From positions 62,001 through 126,000 of the forward strand of contig JBCCFL010000005.1 of the NCBI GenBank assembly GCA_039029735.1: 64,000 nucleotides of DNA, written 5' to 3'. This document shows positions 17,299 to 26,009 of this stretch, in pieces. Source of the stretch: CADEDH01 sp039029735. Its GTDB lineage: Bacteria; Actinomycetota; Acidimicrobiia; Acidimicrobiales; SZUA-35. The notes under the pieces are model-generated. The model ran no database searches. It was not told where the DNA came from and saw only the letters and a program-made list of their open reading frames with translations. Position numbers and translations under genes: made by a program. Position 1 is the first letter of the stretch, and every line of letters begins with the position of its first letter.

Positions 17299-18380
17299 GA
17301 GGCCACCCGGTTACGGCTGACGAGCGACTCGGCCATCGCCATGAGCCGGTCGAGGAGGAAGCCGATGATGCCGATCACGATGACGGCGAACATGATCCGG
17401 CTGAGCGACTGGCTCGACCCGTTCTGGAACTCGTCCCACACGAACTTCCCGAGGCCTGGGTTCTGGGCGAGCATCTCGGCGGCGATCAGCACCATCCACC
17501 CCACACCGAGCGACAGACGCATGCCGGTGAAGATGTAGGGCAGCGCAGTCGGCAGCACGATCTTGCGCAGTCGAGTGAACCATCCGAGCCGGAGCACGTC
17601 GGCCACGTTGAGCAGGTCACGATCGACCGAGGAGGCCCCGATCGAGGTGTTGATCAGGGTGGGCCACAGCGAGTTCAGCGTGACCACCAGGGCGGAGATG
17701 ATGAACGCCTTCGGCAGCAGCGGATCGGGCGAGGTCACGGTGGCCGAGATCACCATGGTCACGATGGGCAGCCAGGCCAGTGGGCTCACCGGCCGGAAGA
17801 TCTGCACCAGCGGATTGATCGCCCGCTGGAACGTCACCGACAGGCCACTCAGGAGCCCGAGCGGCACAGCGACGATCGTGCCGATGGCGAAGCCGAGGGC
17901 CACCGTGCGCAGGCTCGTCCAGATCTGGTCGACGAAGGTGGGCGGACCGCTGAACACGAAGTCCTGCGTCGGTTGCCCGGCGGCGATCAGCTCAGCGTTG
18001 CGAGCATCCTGCGCGGCGTAGAACGCAGCCTCCTCGGCCTGGGTGGCCTGGTACTGATCCCACAGGCCGGAACCGGCACTGAGCACGTCGCCCGGACCGG
18101 GCAACTCGCCGAGCGACGTCTGCACCTGGGGGGCCAGAACCGCCCACAGCAGTACGAACACGGCAACGCCGATCACGGGCGGGACGATCACCCCTGCTGT
18201 ACGGCGGGCGAACTCGGGTGTCAGGTAGGGCGTCAGCACCCGGGTCACCAGGCCCGGCTCCGACGGGCTGGCCGTCGGGTCGTCGCTCACCTGGAGGTCA
18301 TCGAACGTGACCTCCTCGGTGTCGACCGAGCCGATGGCTGTCGGGTCGTCTGTCGTCGATGTCGTGGGAACCATGGTCAT
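17295..18380 (-). CDS. nrtB: nitrate ABC transporter permease
   Basis: The 361-residue membrane protein has an acidic ~55-residue N-terminal extension, a first membrane helix, a soluble insert (about 95-145), and then the binding-protein-dependent permease core with five further helices. The conserved cytoplasmic loop reads DVLRLGWFTRLRKIVLPTALPYIFTG, and LVVTLNSLWPTLINT and GWMVLIAAEML are typical of the NrtB/SsuC family. Both ends overlap neighbours by 4 bp, indicating one mRNA for binding protein, permease and ATPase. Confidence 0.93.
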   Translation of the reverse strand: MTMVPTTSTTDDPTAIGSVDTEEVTFDDLQVSDDPTASPSEPGLVTRVLTPYLTPEFARRTAGVIVPPVIGVAVFVLLWAVLAPQVQTSLGELPGPGDVLSAGSGLWDQYQATQAEEAAFYAAQDARNAELIAAGQPTQDFVFSGPPTFVDQIWTSLRTVALGFAIGTIVAVPLGLLSGLSVTFQRAINPLVQIFRPVSPLAWLPIVTMVISATVTSPDPLLPKAFIISALVVTLNSLWPTLINTSIGASSVDRDLLNVADVLRLGWFTRLRKIVLPTALPYIFTGMRLSLGVGWMVLIAAEMLAQNPGLGKFVWDEFQNGSSQSLSRIMFAVIVIGIIGFLLDRLMAMAESLVSRNRVAS

Positions 18381-19822
18381 CCCTCCACTCCGGCGGCTGA
18401 GACTGTCTGACCAGCCTTGAGGCCGATCGGGAACGATTCGAGGTACTCGTTGGGCTTGCTCCCGTCGAAGATCAGGCCGTCGATGAACCCGTCCTGGGGG
18501 TCTTTGAAGCCGTCCGTCTCGGGAACGCTGTCAGCCGGGATCACGCCTTCGTCGACGAGCGATTCGGCCGCGGTGAGGTAGAGGTCGGGCCGGTAGACCT
18601 TGGCGGCGGTGTCCGAGTACCACTCGTCGGTCTGGTCGGCATCGATCTGACCCCACCGTCGCATCTGGGTGAGGTACCAGATCGCGTCGGAGTAGAAGGG
18701 GTAGCCGGCGTACTCCCGGAAGAAGATGTTGAAGTCCGGGGCCGGCCGGGTGTCGCCCTGCTCGAAGGTGAAGACACCGGTCATCGAGGCGGCGATCACG
18801 TCGAAGTCGGCGCCAACGTAGTCCGGCCGGGCCAGGATCTCGACGGCCGCCTCGCGGTTGGCGTTGTCGTTCTCGTCGAGCCACTGCTGGGCCTTGATGA
18901 TGGCCCGGAGCATCGCCTTGGTGGTCTCGGGGTAGCTGATGGCGAAGTCTTCGCGGAGGCCGAACACCTTCTCGGGGTTGAGCTTCCAGATGTGCTCGTC
19001 GGTGGCGATCGGAACGCCGATGCCCTTGTCGACCGCCGCCTGGTTCCACGGCTCGCCAACGCAGTAGCCATCGATCGTGCCGGCCTCCATCGTGGCCGGC
19101 ATCTGTGGTGGGGGCGTGACCGAAAGCGGCACCTCGGCCGCCACCTCGCCAACGGCGTCGCCGCCGGCGATGTAGTAGCCGGGTTCGATGCCACCGGCGG
19201 CCAACCAATAGCGCAGCTCGTAGTTGTGCGTCGAGACCGGGAAGACCATCCCCATGTTGAACTGCTTGCCCTCCTGGGCGAACTGGTCGATGACCGGTCG
19301 CAGCACCTCGGCGGAGATGGGATGGATGGGGTTGCCGTCCTCGTTCTCGGGAAGCGACGGGCGAATGATGTCCCACACCTCGTTCGACACGGTGATGCCG
19401 TTGCCGTTGAGGTCGAGGCTCAGCGGAGCGATGAGCGGGGCCTCCGTGCCGTAGCCAATCGTGGCAGCGAGCGGCTGGCCGGCGAGCATGTGCGCGCCGT
19501 CGAGCTGCCCGCCGATCACTCCGTCGAGCAGCACCTTCCAGTTGGCCTGAGCTTCGAGGGTGACGTTGAGGCCCTCCTCGGCGAAGTAGCCGTTCTCCTT
19601 GGCGATGGCGAGCGGCGCCATGTCGGTGAGCTTGATGAAGCCGAGCTTGAGCGACGGCTTCTCGATCACGCCTGGGGTTCCGCCGGACGCGGCGGCATCG
19701 GTCGACGGTGAGGCGGCCACCGAGCTGTCGTCTCCCCCGCAGGCGCTGAGGGCGACTCCACCGGCTGCCACGGATGCCAAACCGATGAGGACTTGGCGGC
19801 GGCTGAGTGAGTTGTCGGTCAC
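18377..19822 (-). CDS. nrtA: nitrate ABC transporter substrate-binding lipoprotein (Tat exported)
   Basis: The GTG at 19822 has AGGAGAG upstream and gives 481 residues. The signal has a twin-arginine motif SRRQVL (RR at 8-9), a hydrophobic core and an LSAC lipobox (Cys 28), so the folded protein is exported by Tat and lipid anchored. The mature part matches the NrtA family: LKLGFIKLTDMAPLAIAKENGYF at its start, then YGTEAPLIAPLSLDLNG and TMEAGTIDGYCVGEPWNQAAV. It binds nitrate or nitrite outside the membrane and delivers it to NrtB. It opens the nitrate uptake operon. Confidence 0.94.
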   Translation of the reverse strand: MTDNSLSRRQVLIGLASVAAGGVALSACGGDDSSVAASPSTDAAASGGTPGVIEKPSLKLGFIKLTDMAPLAIAKENGYFAEEGLNVTLEAQANWKVLLDGVIGGQLDGAHMLAGQPLAATIGYGTEAPLIAPLSLDLNGNGITVSNEVWDIIRPSLPENEDGNPIHPISAEVLRPVIDQFAQEGKQFNMGMVFPVSTHNYELRYWLAAGGIEPGYYIAGGDAVGEVAAEVPLSVTPPPQMPATMEAGTIDGYCVGEPWNQAAVDKGIGVPIATDEHIWKLNPEKVFGLREDFAISYPETTKAMLRAIIKAQQWLDENDNANREAAVEILARPDYVGADFDVIAASMTGVFTFEQGDTRPAPDFNIFFREYAGYPFYSDAIWYLTQMRRWGQIDADQTDEWYSDTAAKVYRPDLYLTAAESLVDEGVIPADSVPETDGFKDPQDGFIDGLIFDGSKPNEYLESFPIGLKAGQTVSAAGVEG

Positions 19823-19835
19823 GTCTTCTCTCCTG

Positions 19836-19889
19836 GGGAGCAGGTGGGTGTTGCTCCCAGTAGAACGACGCCGTGTTTCCTCGGTGTCT
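19836..19889 (-). promoter_or_regulatory. two hairpins in the nrtA leader
   Basis: On the coding strand, a GACACCG/CGGCGTC hairpin (19868-19889, one mismatch) is followed by a perfect 7-bp hairpin (arms 19852-19858 and 19836-19842) just before the nrtA ribosome site. The loops have 8 and 9 bases, so this is not the six-base-loop pair bound by ANTAR proteins. It may affect translation start or serve as an operator. Confidence 0.35.
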
Positions 19890-19988
19890 GGGCAGGGTGA
19901 ACGGTCTGTATTGGCCAGGCAACGAGGCGACGGGTGCCATGCCAAGTCGCGCACACCGCGGAGAGCGCGTGTGCGTTGGTGGTAACGA

Positions 19989-21119
19989 TCACGTCGGGCT
20001 GAGTCGGTATCCGCGGCGAATGACGGTCTCGATTCCCGCTCCGGCGGGCCCGAGCCGGCGGCGCAGACGGCCCACGGTCACCTCGGCCACGTGCACGTCG
20101 GACTCTCCTCCGCCCCACACCGCACCCATGAGGTGCTCCTTCGCCACCACGGCGCCATCACGCCGGAGCAGCACCTGCAGGATCTGCCGCTCCCGCCCGG
20201 TGAGCATCACCGGTTCGGCGTCGGCCACCTCGACCTGGCGGCCCTGGAGCGTGACCTCGTAGCCGCCGATCATGCGCGTCTGACGTGTGGCGCTCAACGC
20301 GGCCGTGATCGTCATCACCATTGCGCCGAGGCGGAACCGTTCGGGGATGATCGGCTGGTTGCACAGGCCGACCACACCCTCGGCGCACACGTGGCCGATG
20401 CACACCACCTGCACGTCCTCGGCGAAGGCGGCCTGCACATCGGCCAGGAGATCGAGGTCCTCGGCGATCTGGGTGAAGTTCTCGGCAGCGGGTCGAGCGG
20501 TGAAGGTCACGAGATCCACCCGTCGGTCGACTACCGCCCTGACCAGGGACTGCGCCCGGCCCACATCGTCGGGCAGAGACCAGCGGTACACGGGCACCGC
20601 AATCACGTCGTACCCACGCGCTCGCAACGCTGGCACGATCGACCGGCGGGCGTCACCGTCGATCTGCACCCCGACCCGATCCCCTGGCTCGGCGAGTTCA
20701 CCGAGCTTGTCGATCACCTCGGCCGTGGTGGCCGTTGGGGCGTTCCACTCCACGTCGAGGCCGGCCGTGATCGCCGCGCCGTGGGCCTTCGGGCCTCGCA
20801 CGAGCAGGCGCGACGCCCCCAGCACGGCCCGCAACTCCTCACCGATGAGCAAGGCGTCCGCCGCCTCGAGCCACCCCCGCACCCCGATGCCAGTGGTCAT
20901 CAGCACGAACCGGGGTGGATCAGCCAGGAGCTGCGCCGTCGACTCGGCGATCTCGGCTTCGGGTCGCAGCGGGTGGGTCCGCACCGTGGGGCCGTGCATA
21001 CACTCCGCTCCCCGCCCGGCGAGGAGGGAGATCTGTTCGTCGCTGCGTCGATCGGCGGTTACGCCGATCGTGAATCCAGCGAGCGGTTTCGGGGTCTCGG
21101 CGCGGCCCATGCCGGCCAT
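19989..21119 (-). CDS. nnaR: HemD-like / winged-helix regulator, NnaR type
   Basis: The 376-residue protein joins a uroporphyrinogen-III-synthase-like domain (about 10-270) to an OmpR-type winged helix (about 285-376, LTGRERQILQVLLRRDGAVV and VTVGRLRRRLGPAGAGIETVIRRGYRLSPT). That architecture is the NnaR regulator, known in Streptomyces and Mycobacterium to activate nitrate and nitrite assimilation genes with GlnR. Its position between nrtA and nirBD supports the same job. Since a true hemD is present in the hem cluster, the HemD domain here is probably a sensor. A perfect 14-bp palindrome lies directly before the start. Confidence 0.87.
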   Translation of the reverse strand: MAGMGRAETPKPLAGFTIGVTADRRSDEQISLLAGRGAECMHGPTVRTHPLRPEAEIAESTAQLLADPPRFVLMTTGIGVRGWLEAADALLIGEELRAVLGASRLLVRGPKAHGAAITAGLDVEWNAPTATTAEVIDKLGELAEPGDRVGVQIDGDARRSIVPALRARGYDVIAVPVYRWSLPDDVGRAQSLVRAVVDRRVDLVTFTARPAAENFTQIAEDLDLLADVQAAFAEDVQVVCIGHVCAEGVVGLCNQPIIPERFRLGAMVMTITAALSATRQTRMIGGYEVTLQGRQVEVADAEPVMLTGRERQILQVLLRRDGAVVAKEHLMGAVWGGGESDVHVAEVTVGRLRRRLGPAGAGIETVIRRGYRLSPT

Positions 21120-21120
21120 C

Positions 21121-21134
21121 TGATCACGTGATCA
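21121..21134. promoter_or_regulatory. 14-bp perfect palindrome at the nnaR start
   Basis: TGATCACGTGATCA reads the same on both strands and ends 1 nt before the nnaR ATG, in the place of a ribosome site. No Shine-Dalgarno is visible, so the mRNA may be leaderless or start inside the palindrome. It lies between nnaR and nirD (both minus strand) and is a good candidate for an operator. Confidence 0.5.
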
Positions 21135-21167
21135 TTTCGGCACTATGTCGGGAGCGTAAGAGACGTA

Positions 21168-21596
21168 TCAGGGCACGCTGATTCGCACCCGGCCATTCGT
21201 TATCCGAACGGGGAAGGTACTCACCGAGAGTGTGGGGTCGTCGAGGCACTGGCCGGTGCGGAGGTTGTAGCGCTGCTTGTGCAGCGGCGAGGCCACGGTG
21301 GGCACCGGTCCGGCCTGATCGGTGACCGAGCCCACGAGCCCCCGGGCCATCACCGGAGCGCCGGTGACGGGATCGTGGTGCGCGATTGCAAACCACTCCT
21401 CGGGCTCGTCGGCCGATGCCGGGGACAGTCGGAACACCGCGATCGCAACGCCGTCGACGAGCGCAGCCACGCCTCGATCGATCGGCACGTCGGATGCGCC
21501 GCACACGTCGTGCACTGTCGCGTGGTCGGTGGTCGGCGCTGTGGTCTGCTCAGCGGGCTCGGCCGGCAGGCGAGCGGAGTCGACCACGTCGCTCAT
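21168..21596 (-). CDS. nirD: nitrite reductase (NADH) small subunit
   Basis: NirD is the Rieske-fold small subunit that accompanies NirB; in this family the iron-sulfur ligands are lost. ATG 21596 overlaps the nirB stop in ATGA, giving 142 residues. The fold is seen in WFAIAHHDPVTGAPVMARGLVG, VASPLHKQRYNLRTGQCLDD and the terminal FPVRITNGRVRISV. The Rieske Cys-x-His pairs are absent, as expected. It is co-translated with nirB. Confidence 0.92.
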   Translation of the reverse strand: MSDVVDSARLPAEPAEQTTAPTTDHATVHDVCGASDVPIDRGVAALVDGVAIAVFRLSPASADEPEEWFAIAHHDPVTGAPVMARGLVGSVTDQAGPVPTVASPLHKQRYNLRTGQCLDDPTLSVSTFPVRITNGRVRISVP

Positions 21597-24085
21597 CGGG
21601 CCGGGATCCGTTGGCCGCGCTCGGAGATCCACACCGGCGTGGAGTGCTGGTCGGGGGCGTTCACGAACTCGACGAAGTGCTGCAGCCGATCCGGGTCACC
21701 AAGGGTTGCGGTCCACTCGCACTCGTAGCCGTCGACGTGACGGGCCATGTCTGCCTCCAGTTCGTCGCAGATCCCGAGCGAGTCGTCCAGGATCACCGAG
21801 CGCAGGTAGTCGATGCCGCCCTCCAGCGACTCGAACCATGTGGCTGTTCGCTCCAGCCGATCGGCGGTGCGGATGTAGAGCATCAGGAACCGGTCAAGGG
21901 CGGTGATGAGCTCCTCGTCGTTGAGGTCGACGGCGAAGAGTTCGGCGTGGCGTGGCGTGCGACCACCGTTGCCGCACAGGTAGAGATTCCAGCCGTTCTC
22001 GGTGGCGATCACGCCGAAGTCCTTGCTCTGCGCCTCGGCGCATTCTCTCGTGCAGCCCGACACGGCACCTTTGAGCTTGTGCGGGGCCCGCAGACCTCGG
22101 TAGCGGCGCTCGATCGTGATCGCCATCGTCACCGAATCCTGAACGCCGTAGCGGCACCATGTGTCGCCAACGCAGCTCTTCACTGTGCGGAGCGCCTTGC
22201 CGTAGGCGTGACCCGATTCCATTCCCGCGTCGACAACGCGGGCCCAGATGGCGGGCAGCTCGTGGAGCTGGGCGCCGAACAGGTCGATGCGCTGCGCCCC
22301 CGTGATCTTGGTGTAGAGCCCGAACTCCTCGGCGATCTCGCCGAGGGCGATCAACTGGGCCGGGGTGATCTCTCCCCCGGGAACGCGTGGCACCACGGAG
22401 TAGGTGCCATTGCGTTGCATGTTGGCCAGGGCGTGGTCGTTGGTGTCTTGGAGGCCGGCCTGGTCACCGTCGAGGATGTAGTCGGGATTGAGCGACGCCA
22501 GGATCGACGCCACCACAGGGCGGCAGATCTCGCACCCGCGCCCGGTGCCGTGGGCGGTGACGACATCACGCCAGGTGCGGTGGCGGTGGAAGCGGATGAG
22601 GTCGAACAGCTCCTGGCGGCTGTGGTCGAAGTGGGCGCACAGAGCCCGTTTCGACTCGATCCCGAGGGCGTCGAGCTCGGTGTTGAGGAGCTTGCCGAGA
22701 TCCGGGAGACAGCCGCCGCAGCCGGTACCGGCCGTCGTCTCGCCCTTGAGATCCGCCACGGTGTGGGCGCCGTTGGTGACCGCGATGCGACAGGCCCCCC
22801 GGGTCACGTTGTTGCAGCTGCAGAGCAGGGCCGAATCTGGTAGCTCGATCGAGGGGGTGTCGTCTCCGGCGGTCGCCGGCAGCACGAGACGGCCCACATC
22901 GGTGCTCGCCATCGTGCCGGTGGCCATGGCGTGGAGCAGGTCGTAGTTGGACAGGTCACCGATCAGCACACCGCCGGTCACGGTGCCATCCACAGTGCTC
23001 ACCCGACGGTGGACGCCGAGTGCGTGGTCGGTGAACTCGGTGCGGTCGTCGCTGGCCCCCGGGGTGCCGAAGCTGGCGACGTCGACCCCGAGCAGTTTCA
23101 GCTTCGTGGACGTGTCGGCGCCGACGAACATGGCCTCACCCCCGGTGAGACGGTCGGCCACGGCCGCCGCCATGGCGTAGCCGGGGCCGACCAGGCCGTA
23201 GACCCGGCCGGCGTGACAGGCCACCTCGCCGATGGCGGAGATCGCAGGATCCGACGTGGCACAGGTGTCGTCGATCACCACCCCACCGCGGTCCCCGATG
23301 GCGAGGCCTGCGGCGGCGGCGAGCTGATGGCGGGGCCTGATGCCAGCGGAGAACACCACGATGTCCGCCGGGAGGCGGTCCCCCGTCTTGGTCTGGAGGG
23401 CGGCCACCGGCGCATCGACGTCGTCGCTGTCACCCACCACGGCCTCGGTGGCCACGCCGAGGTGGCACGCCACACCCAGCTCAGTGACCCAGGTCTGCAG
23501 GGTGGCAGCGGCCGGCCCGTCGAGCTGTTGTGGCATCAAGCGATCGGCCATCTCCACCACGTGGGTGTCGAGGCCCAGGTTTCGGAGGGCATTGGCAGCC
23601 TCGAGGCCGAGCAGCCCGCCGCCGATCACCACGCCGGTCGTCCGTCCCGGTTCGATGGCCCAGGCCTTGATGGCATCGAGATCGTCAAGCGTGCGGTACA
23701 CGAAGCAGCCCGGACGATCTGCGCCCGGCATCGGGGGCACGAACGGATCTGATCCAGTGGCCAACACGAGATGGTCGTAGGCGATCGTGGCCCCATCGGC
23801 GAGTGTGACCGCGTGGGCGGAGCGGTCGATCGCCTCCACGGTTGCGCCGAGCCGGAGGTCCACCCCTGCGGCCCGCATGGCGTCGGGGTCGCCGATGCGG
23901 AGATCGTCCACGCTGGCGCCGTCGAAGTAGCTCGACAGAGCCACACGGTCGTAGGCGGGCACAGGTTCGGCTCCGATGACGGTGATCGACAAGTCGGTTC
24001 CGGTGGTCACACGCTGGCTGAGCAGCTCATCGACGAGACGCTGCCCCACCATTCCGTTGCCCACCACCACGATGCGCGTCGTCAT
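21593..24085 (-). CDS. nirB: nitrite reductase (NADH) large subunit
   Basis: NirB reduces nitrite to ammonium in the cytoplasm with NADH, FAD, iron-sulfur clusters and siroheme. ATG 24085 gives 830 residues. The order is an FAD/NAD(P)-binding region (MTTRIVVVGNGMVGQRLVDEL, later VVIGGGLLGLEAANAL), a BFD-type [2Fe-2S] site (CSCNNVTRG near 422 and GTGCGGCLPD), and the sulfite/nitrite reductase domain with CVGDTWCRYG (about 637, 643) and SGCTRECAEAQ (about 677, 681), which bind [4Fe-4S]-siroheme. Siroheme would come from the CysG-like enzyme in the same cluster. Confidence 0.96.
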   Translation of the reverse strand: MTTRIVVVGNGMVGQRLVDELLSQRVTTGTDLSITVIGAEPVPAYDRVALSSYFDGASVDDLRIGDPDAMRAAGVDLRLGATVEAIDRSAHAVTLADGATIAYDHLVLATGSDPFVPPMPGADRPGCFVYRTLDDLDAIKAWAIEPGRTTGVVIGGGLLGLEAANALRNLGLDTHVVEMADRLMPQQLDGPAAATLQTWVTELGVACHLGVATEAVVGDSDDVDAPVAALQTKTGDRLPADIVVFSAGIRPRHQLAAAAGLAIGDRGGVVIDDTCATSDPAISAIGEVACHAGRVYGLVGPGYAMAAAVADRLTGGEAMFVGADTSTKLKLLGVDVASFGTPGASDDRTEFTDHALGVHRRVSTVDGTVTGGVLIGDLSNYDLLHAMATGTMASTDVGRLVLPATAGDDTPSIELPDSALLCSCNNVTRGACRIAVTNGAHTVADLKGETTAGTGCGGCLPDLGKLLNTELDALGIESKRALCAHFDHSRQELFDLIRFHRHRTWRDVVTAHGTGRGCEICRPVVASILASLNPDYILDGDQAGLQDTNDHALANMQRNGTYSVVPRVPGGEITPAQLIALGEIAEEFGLYTKITGAQRIDLFGAQLHELPAIWARVVDAGMESGHAYGKALRTVKSCVGDTWCRYGVQDSVTMAITIERRYRGLRAPHKLKGAVSGCTRECAEAQSKDFGVIATENGWNLYLCGNGGRTPRHAELFAVDLNDEELITALDRFLMLYIRTADRLERTATWFESLEGGIDYLRSVILDDSLGICDELEADMARHVDGYECEWTATLGDPDRLQHFVEFVNAPDQHSTPVWISERGQRIPAR

Positions 24086-24118
24086 GGTTCCAGTCAGCCA
24101 GACCGATGTGTCCGCCAG

Positions 24119-24134
24119 GTTCGCCGGGCGTAAC
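24119..24134 (-). promoter_or_regulatory. possible GlnR-type half box upstream of nirB
   Basis: On the nirB coding strand GTTAC, six bases, then CGAAC lies 34-49 nt before the start. This resembles the gTnAC-N6-GaAAc unit bound by actinobacterial GlnR, with one mismatch. No second unit is clear. GlnR co-controls nirB with NnaR in relatives, so the position makes sense, but a 10-base match is weak evidence. Confidence 0.25.
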
Positions 24135-24180
24135 GATTCTGGGTCTGGCGCCACACGGACGGCGACCGACGGCCGTGCGT

Positions 24181-24212
24181 CACCGCACAACGGCCTCGGC
24201 CGGTGTGCGGTG
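24181..24212 (-). terminator. long hairpin behind the 29-residue peptide gene
   Basis: CACCGCACA (24181-24189) pairs with TGTGCGGTG (24204-24212), and an inner CGGCC/GGCCG continues the stem after one mismatch, leaving a two-base tip. The hairpin lies 3 nt past the peptide stop codon and before the nirB promoter region. It lacks a U-tract but is the likely end of the proC transcript. Confidence 0.55.
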
Positions 24213-24214
24213 CG

Positions 24215-24304
24215 TCAGCGAACGAGAAAGAAGATCTGGAGGGCTCCTGCGCCGAGGATGGCGAGCAGGAGCAGTCCGAGCGTGAGCACGACCGATGGTC
24301 TCAT
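24215..24304 (-). CDS. 29-residue single-span membrane peptide
   Basis: The ATG overlaps the stop of the upstream SAM-adenosyltransferase gene in an ATGA, the same arrangement seen for most real gene pairs in this window, and the frame ends in TGA just before a strong hairpin. The product begins MRPSVVLTLG, continues with a leucine-rich run of about 20 hydrophobic residues, and ends QIFFLVR. It should cross the membrane once. I know no family for it. Coupling to the SAM-adenosyltransferase suggests a joint role or a regulatory peptide. It could also be a chance frame, but start overlap, hydrophobicity and the flanking hairpin argue against that. Confidence 0.55.
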   Translation of the reverse strand: MRPSVVLTLGLLLLAILGAGALQIFFLVR

Positions 24305-25197
24305 CGGATACCTCCGTGGTCTGGTCCGGGATTGGTGGTGAACACCACCGGCGTCTCGATGCTGCGCAGGTTGTCGGGGGCGCGGCCCTCAACGGGCCGC
24401 AGCGTCACCCCGTCGGTCTCACCGAGGCCGAGCGCCTCCGAGGCCGAGCCGCGGGCGACCGCCAGAGCCACGAGGCCGTAGGAGTCGGTGAGGAGCCCGA
24501 TCGTCATGGGCGGAATCTCCGCGAAGGTCCTCACCTGGGTGGCCACCCGTTCGTCGTCGCCGCCGGCCACGCCAACGGTGGCGGGCCACCCGTCGAGCTG
24601 TTCGGGGTCGACGTTGAGCTGCACGTTGCCGTAGCGGTCCACCCAGAGCACCTCGGCGGCAATGGAGCCGTCGGGCCCCTCCTCGGCCACCGGCAGGATC
24701 CCCGGCATGAGGGAGACGGCGTCGATCTGGGTGCCCAGCTCGTGGAGCGGTACCCCCGCGCACAGGTGGGCGGCGGCGGGAGCGAACACGTCGCGGCCGT
24801 CGAACGTGGTACCCACCGGCGGGAGTTGGTAGGCAGGGTTGTCGAGCACCACGGCGTCGGTGGCCCCACCCACCATCGCCACCACTGGAGCCAGCAGGCC
24901 GTTGTCGGGCCCCACGAGGTAGCTCTGACCGCCACCCACCTCGATCGCCACTCCCTTGCGAGAGGTGCCGACGCCAGGGTCGACCACGGCGAGCACCACG
25001 CCCGGCACGAGATACTGCGACGAGCGAGCGAGGGTGAGACCACCGGCCCGCACGTTGAACGGCTCCACGCTGTGGCTGATGTCGATCACCCGCACGCCCG
25101 GGTTGATACTGGCGATCACCGAGTGCACCACGCCGACGAACTCGTCGTCGTGCCCGTAGTCGGAGAGGAACGAGATCGTGTCGAAGCGGTTGGCCAT
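24301..25197 (-). CDS. SAM hydroxide adenosyltransferase (DUF62 family)
   Basis: DUF62 enzymes split S-adenosylmethionine with hydroxide to adenosine and methionine and are related to chlorinases and fluorinases. The 298-residue product has the N-terminal ISFLSDYGHDDEFVGVVHSVI, VIDISHSVEPFNVRAG, VVDPGVGTSRKGVAIE and VGPDNGLLAPV signatures. The insert that marks the fluorinase is not evident, and the usual hydrolase pattern is kept. The physiological role of these enzymes is unsettled. It is joined end to end with proC (1-bp TGATG overlap) and to the small peptide downstream. Confidence 0.92.
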   Translation of the reverse strand: MANRFDTISFLSDYGHDDEFVGVVHSVIASINPGVRVIDISHSVEPFNVRAGGLTLARSSQYLVPGVVLAVVDPGVGTSRKGVAIEVGGGQSYLVGPDNGLLAPVVAMVGGATDAVVLDNPAYQLPPVGTTFDGRDVFAPAAAHLCAGVPLHELGTQIDAVSLMPGILPVAEEGPDGSIAAEVLWVDRYGNVQLNVDPEQLDGWPATVGVAGGDDERVATQVRTFAEIPPMTIGLLTDSYGLVALAVARGSASEALGLGETDGVTLRPVEGRAPDNLRSIETPVVFTTNPGPDHGGIR

Positions 25198-25988
25198 CAG
25201 CTCTGCTCTCCGAGTTGGCGGGATCGGTCGGTTGCAGCCTGCACGGCATCGATGAATGCCGCCCGCACCGCCCGTTGCTCGAGCACCCGAAGCCCGGCGG
25301 CGGTGGTGCCGGCTGGCGTGGTGACCCCGGCCCGGAGCTCGGCCGCCGAGGAATCGCCGGAGGCGAGCAGGGTGGCGGCGCCGAGCAGGGTCTGGGTGGC
25401 GAGCGATCGGGCCACGTCGGCGGGAAGCCCAGCCGACACACCGGCATCGATCATCGCCTCGGCCACGAGGAACACGTACGCCGGACCCGAGCCGGAGAGG
25501 CCGGTCACGGCATCGAGCAGTGGCTCCGGCACCACGACGGCCTCGCCGACGGCGTCGAGAATCGACACGGCCCAGGCAACGTCGTCGTCGGACGTGGCGG
25601 CGCCACCGGCGACGGCCGATGCGCCCTGACCAACGAGTGACGGGGTGTTCGGCATCACCCGGACCACGGGCACGCTCCGGCCAACGGCCTCTTCCATTGC
25701 AGCGATCGTGATTCCGGCCGCGATCGACAGCACCCTCGTTGGGGCCGGGCTGAGGGCGCTGAGCACCTCCACCACGGCGTGGGGTTTCACCGCCACCAGC
25801 GTGTCGACACCGCCGACGGTCTCGTCGGTGACGGTGACGCCGCTGAATCGAGCGGCGAGGTCATCGCGCAAGGCGGGCAGCACCTCGACCACGCGCACCT
25901 CCGACGGCGCCGCCCAACCGGCATCGAGGAGGCCGCCGAGCAGGGCCTGGCCCATCTTGCCGCCGCCGATGATCTGCAACCTGGTCAC
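25197..25988 (-). CDS. proC: pyrroline-5-carboxylate reductase
   Basis: ProC makes proline from pyrroline-5-carboxylate using NAD(P)H. The 263-residue product opens with the nucleotide-binding LQIIGGGKMGQALLGGLLDAGW, has VRVMPNTPSLVGQGASAV, and ends with the active-site region AVTGLSGSGPAYVFLVAEAM and LRAGVTTPAGTTAAGL, which is the ProC signature. It is followed directly by the DUF62 gene, so proline synthesis and SAM turnover genes share an mRNA. Confidence 0.96.
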   Translation of the reverse strand: MTRLQIIGGGKMGQALLGGLLDAGWAAPSEVRVVEVLPALRDDLAARFSGVTVTDETVGGVDTLVAVKPHAVVEVLSALSPAPTRVLSIAAGITIAAMEEAVGRSVPVVRVMPNTPSLVGQGASAVAGGAATSDDDVAWAVSILDAVGEAVVVPEPLLDAVTGLSGSGPAYVFLVAEAMIDAGVSAGLPADVARSLATQTLLGAATLLASGDSSAAELRAGVTTPAGTTAAGLRVLEQRAVRAAFIDAVQAATDRSRQLGEQS

Positions 25989-26009
25989 AGGGCGGAGGGT
26001 ACCGCCCCC

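Noticed and set aside
15583..17538. A 651-codon open frame opposite the nitrate transporter ATPase.
   Set aside because: Antisense shadow; the minus strand encodes two complete ABC domains.
19836..19889. Two leader hairpins before nrtA as an ANTAR (NasR-type) antitermination RNA.
   Set aside because: Loops are 8 and 9 bases rather than six, the conserved loop bases are absent, there is no terminator between, and no ANTAR gene is seen.
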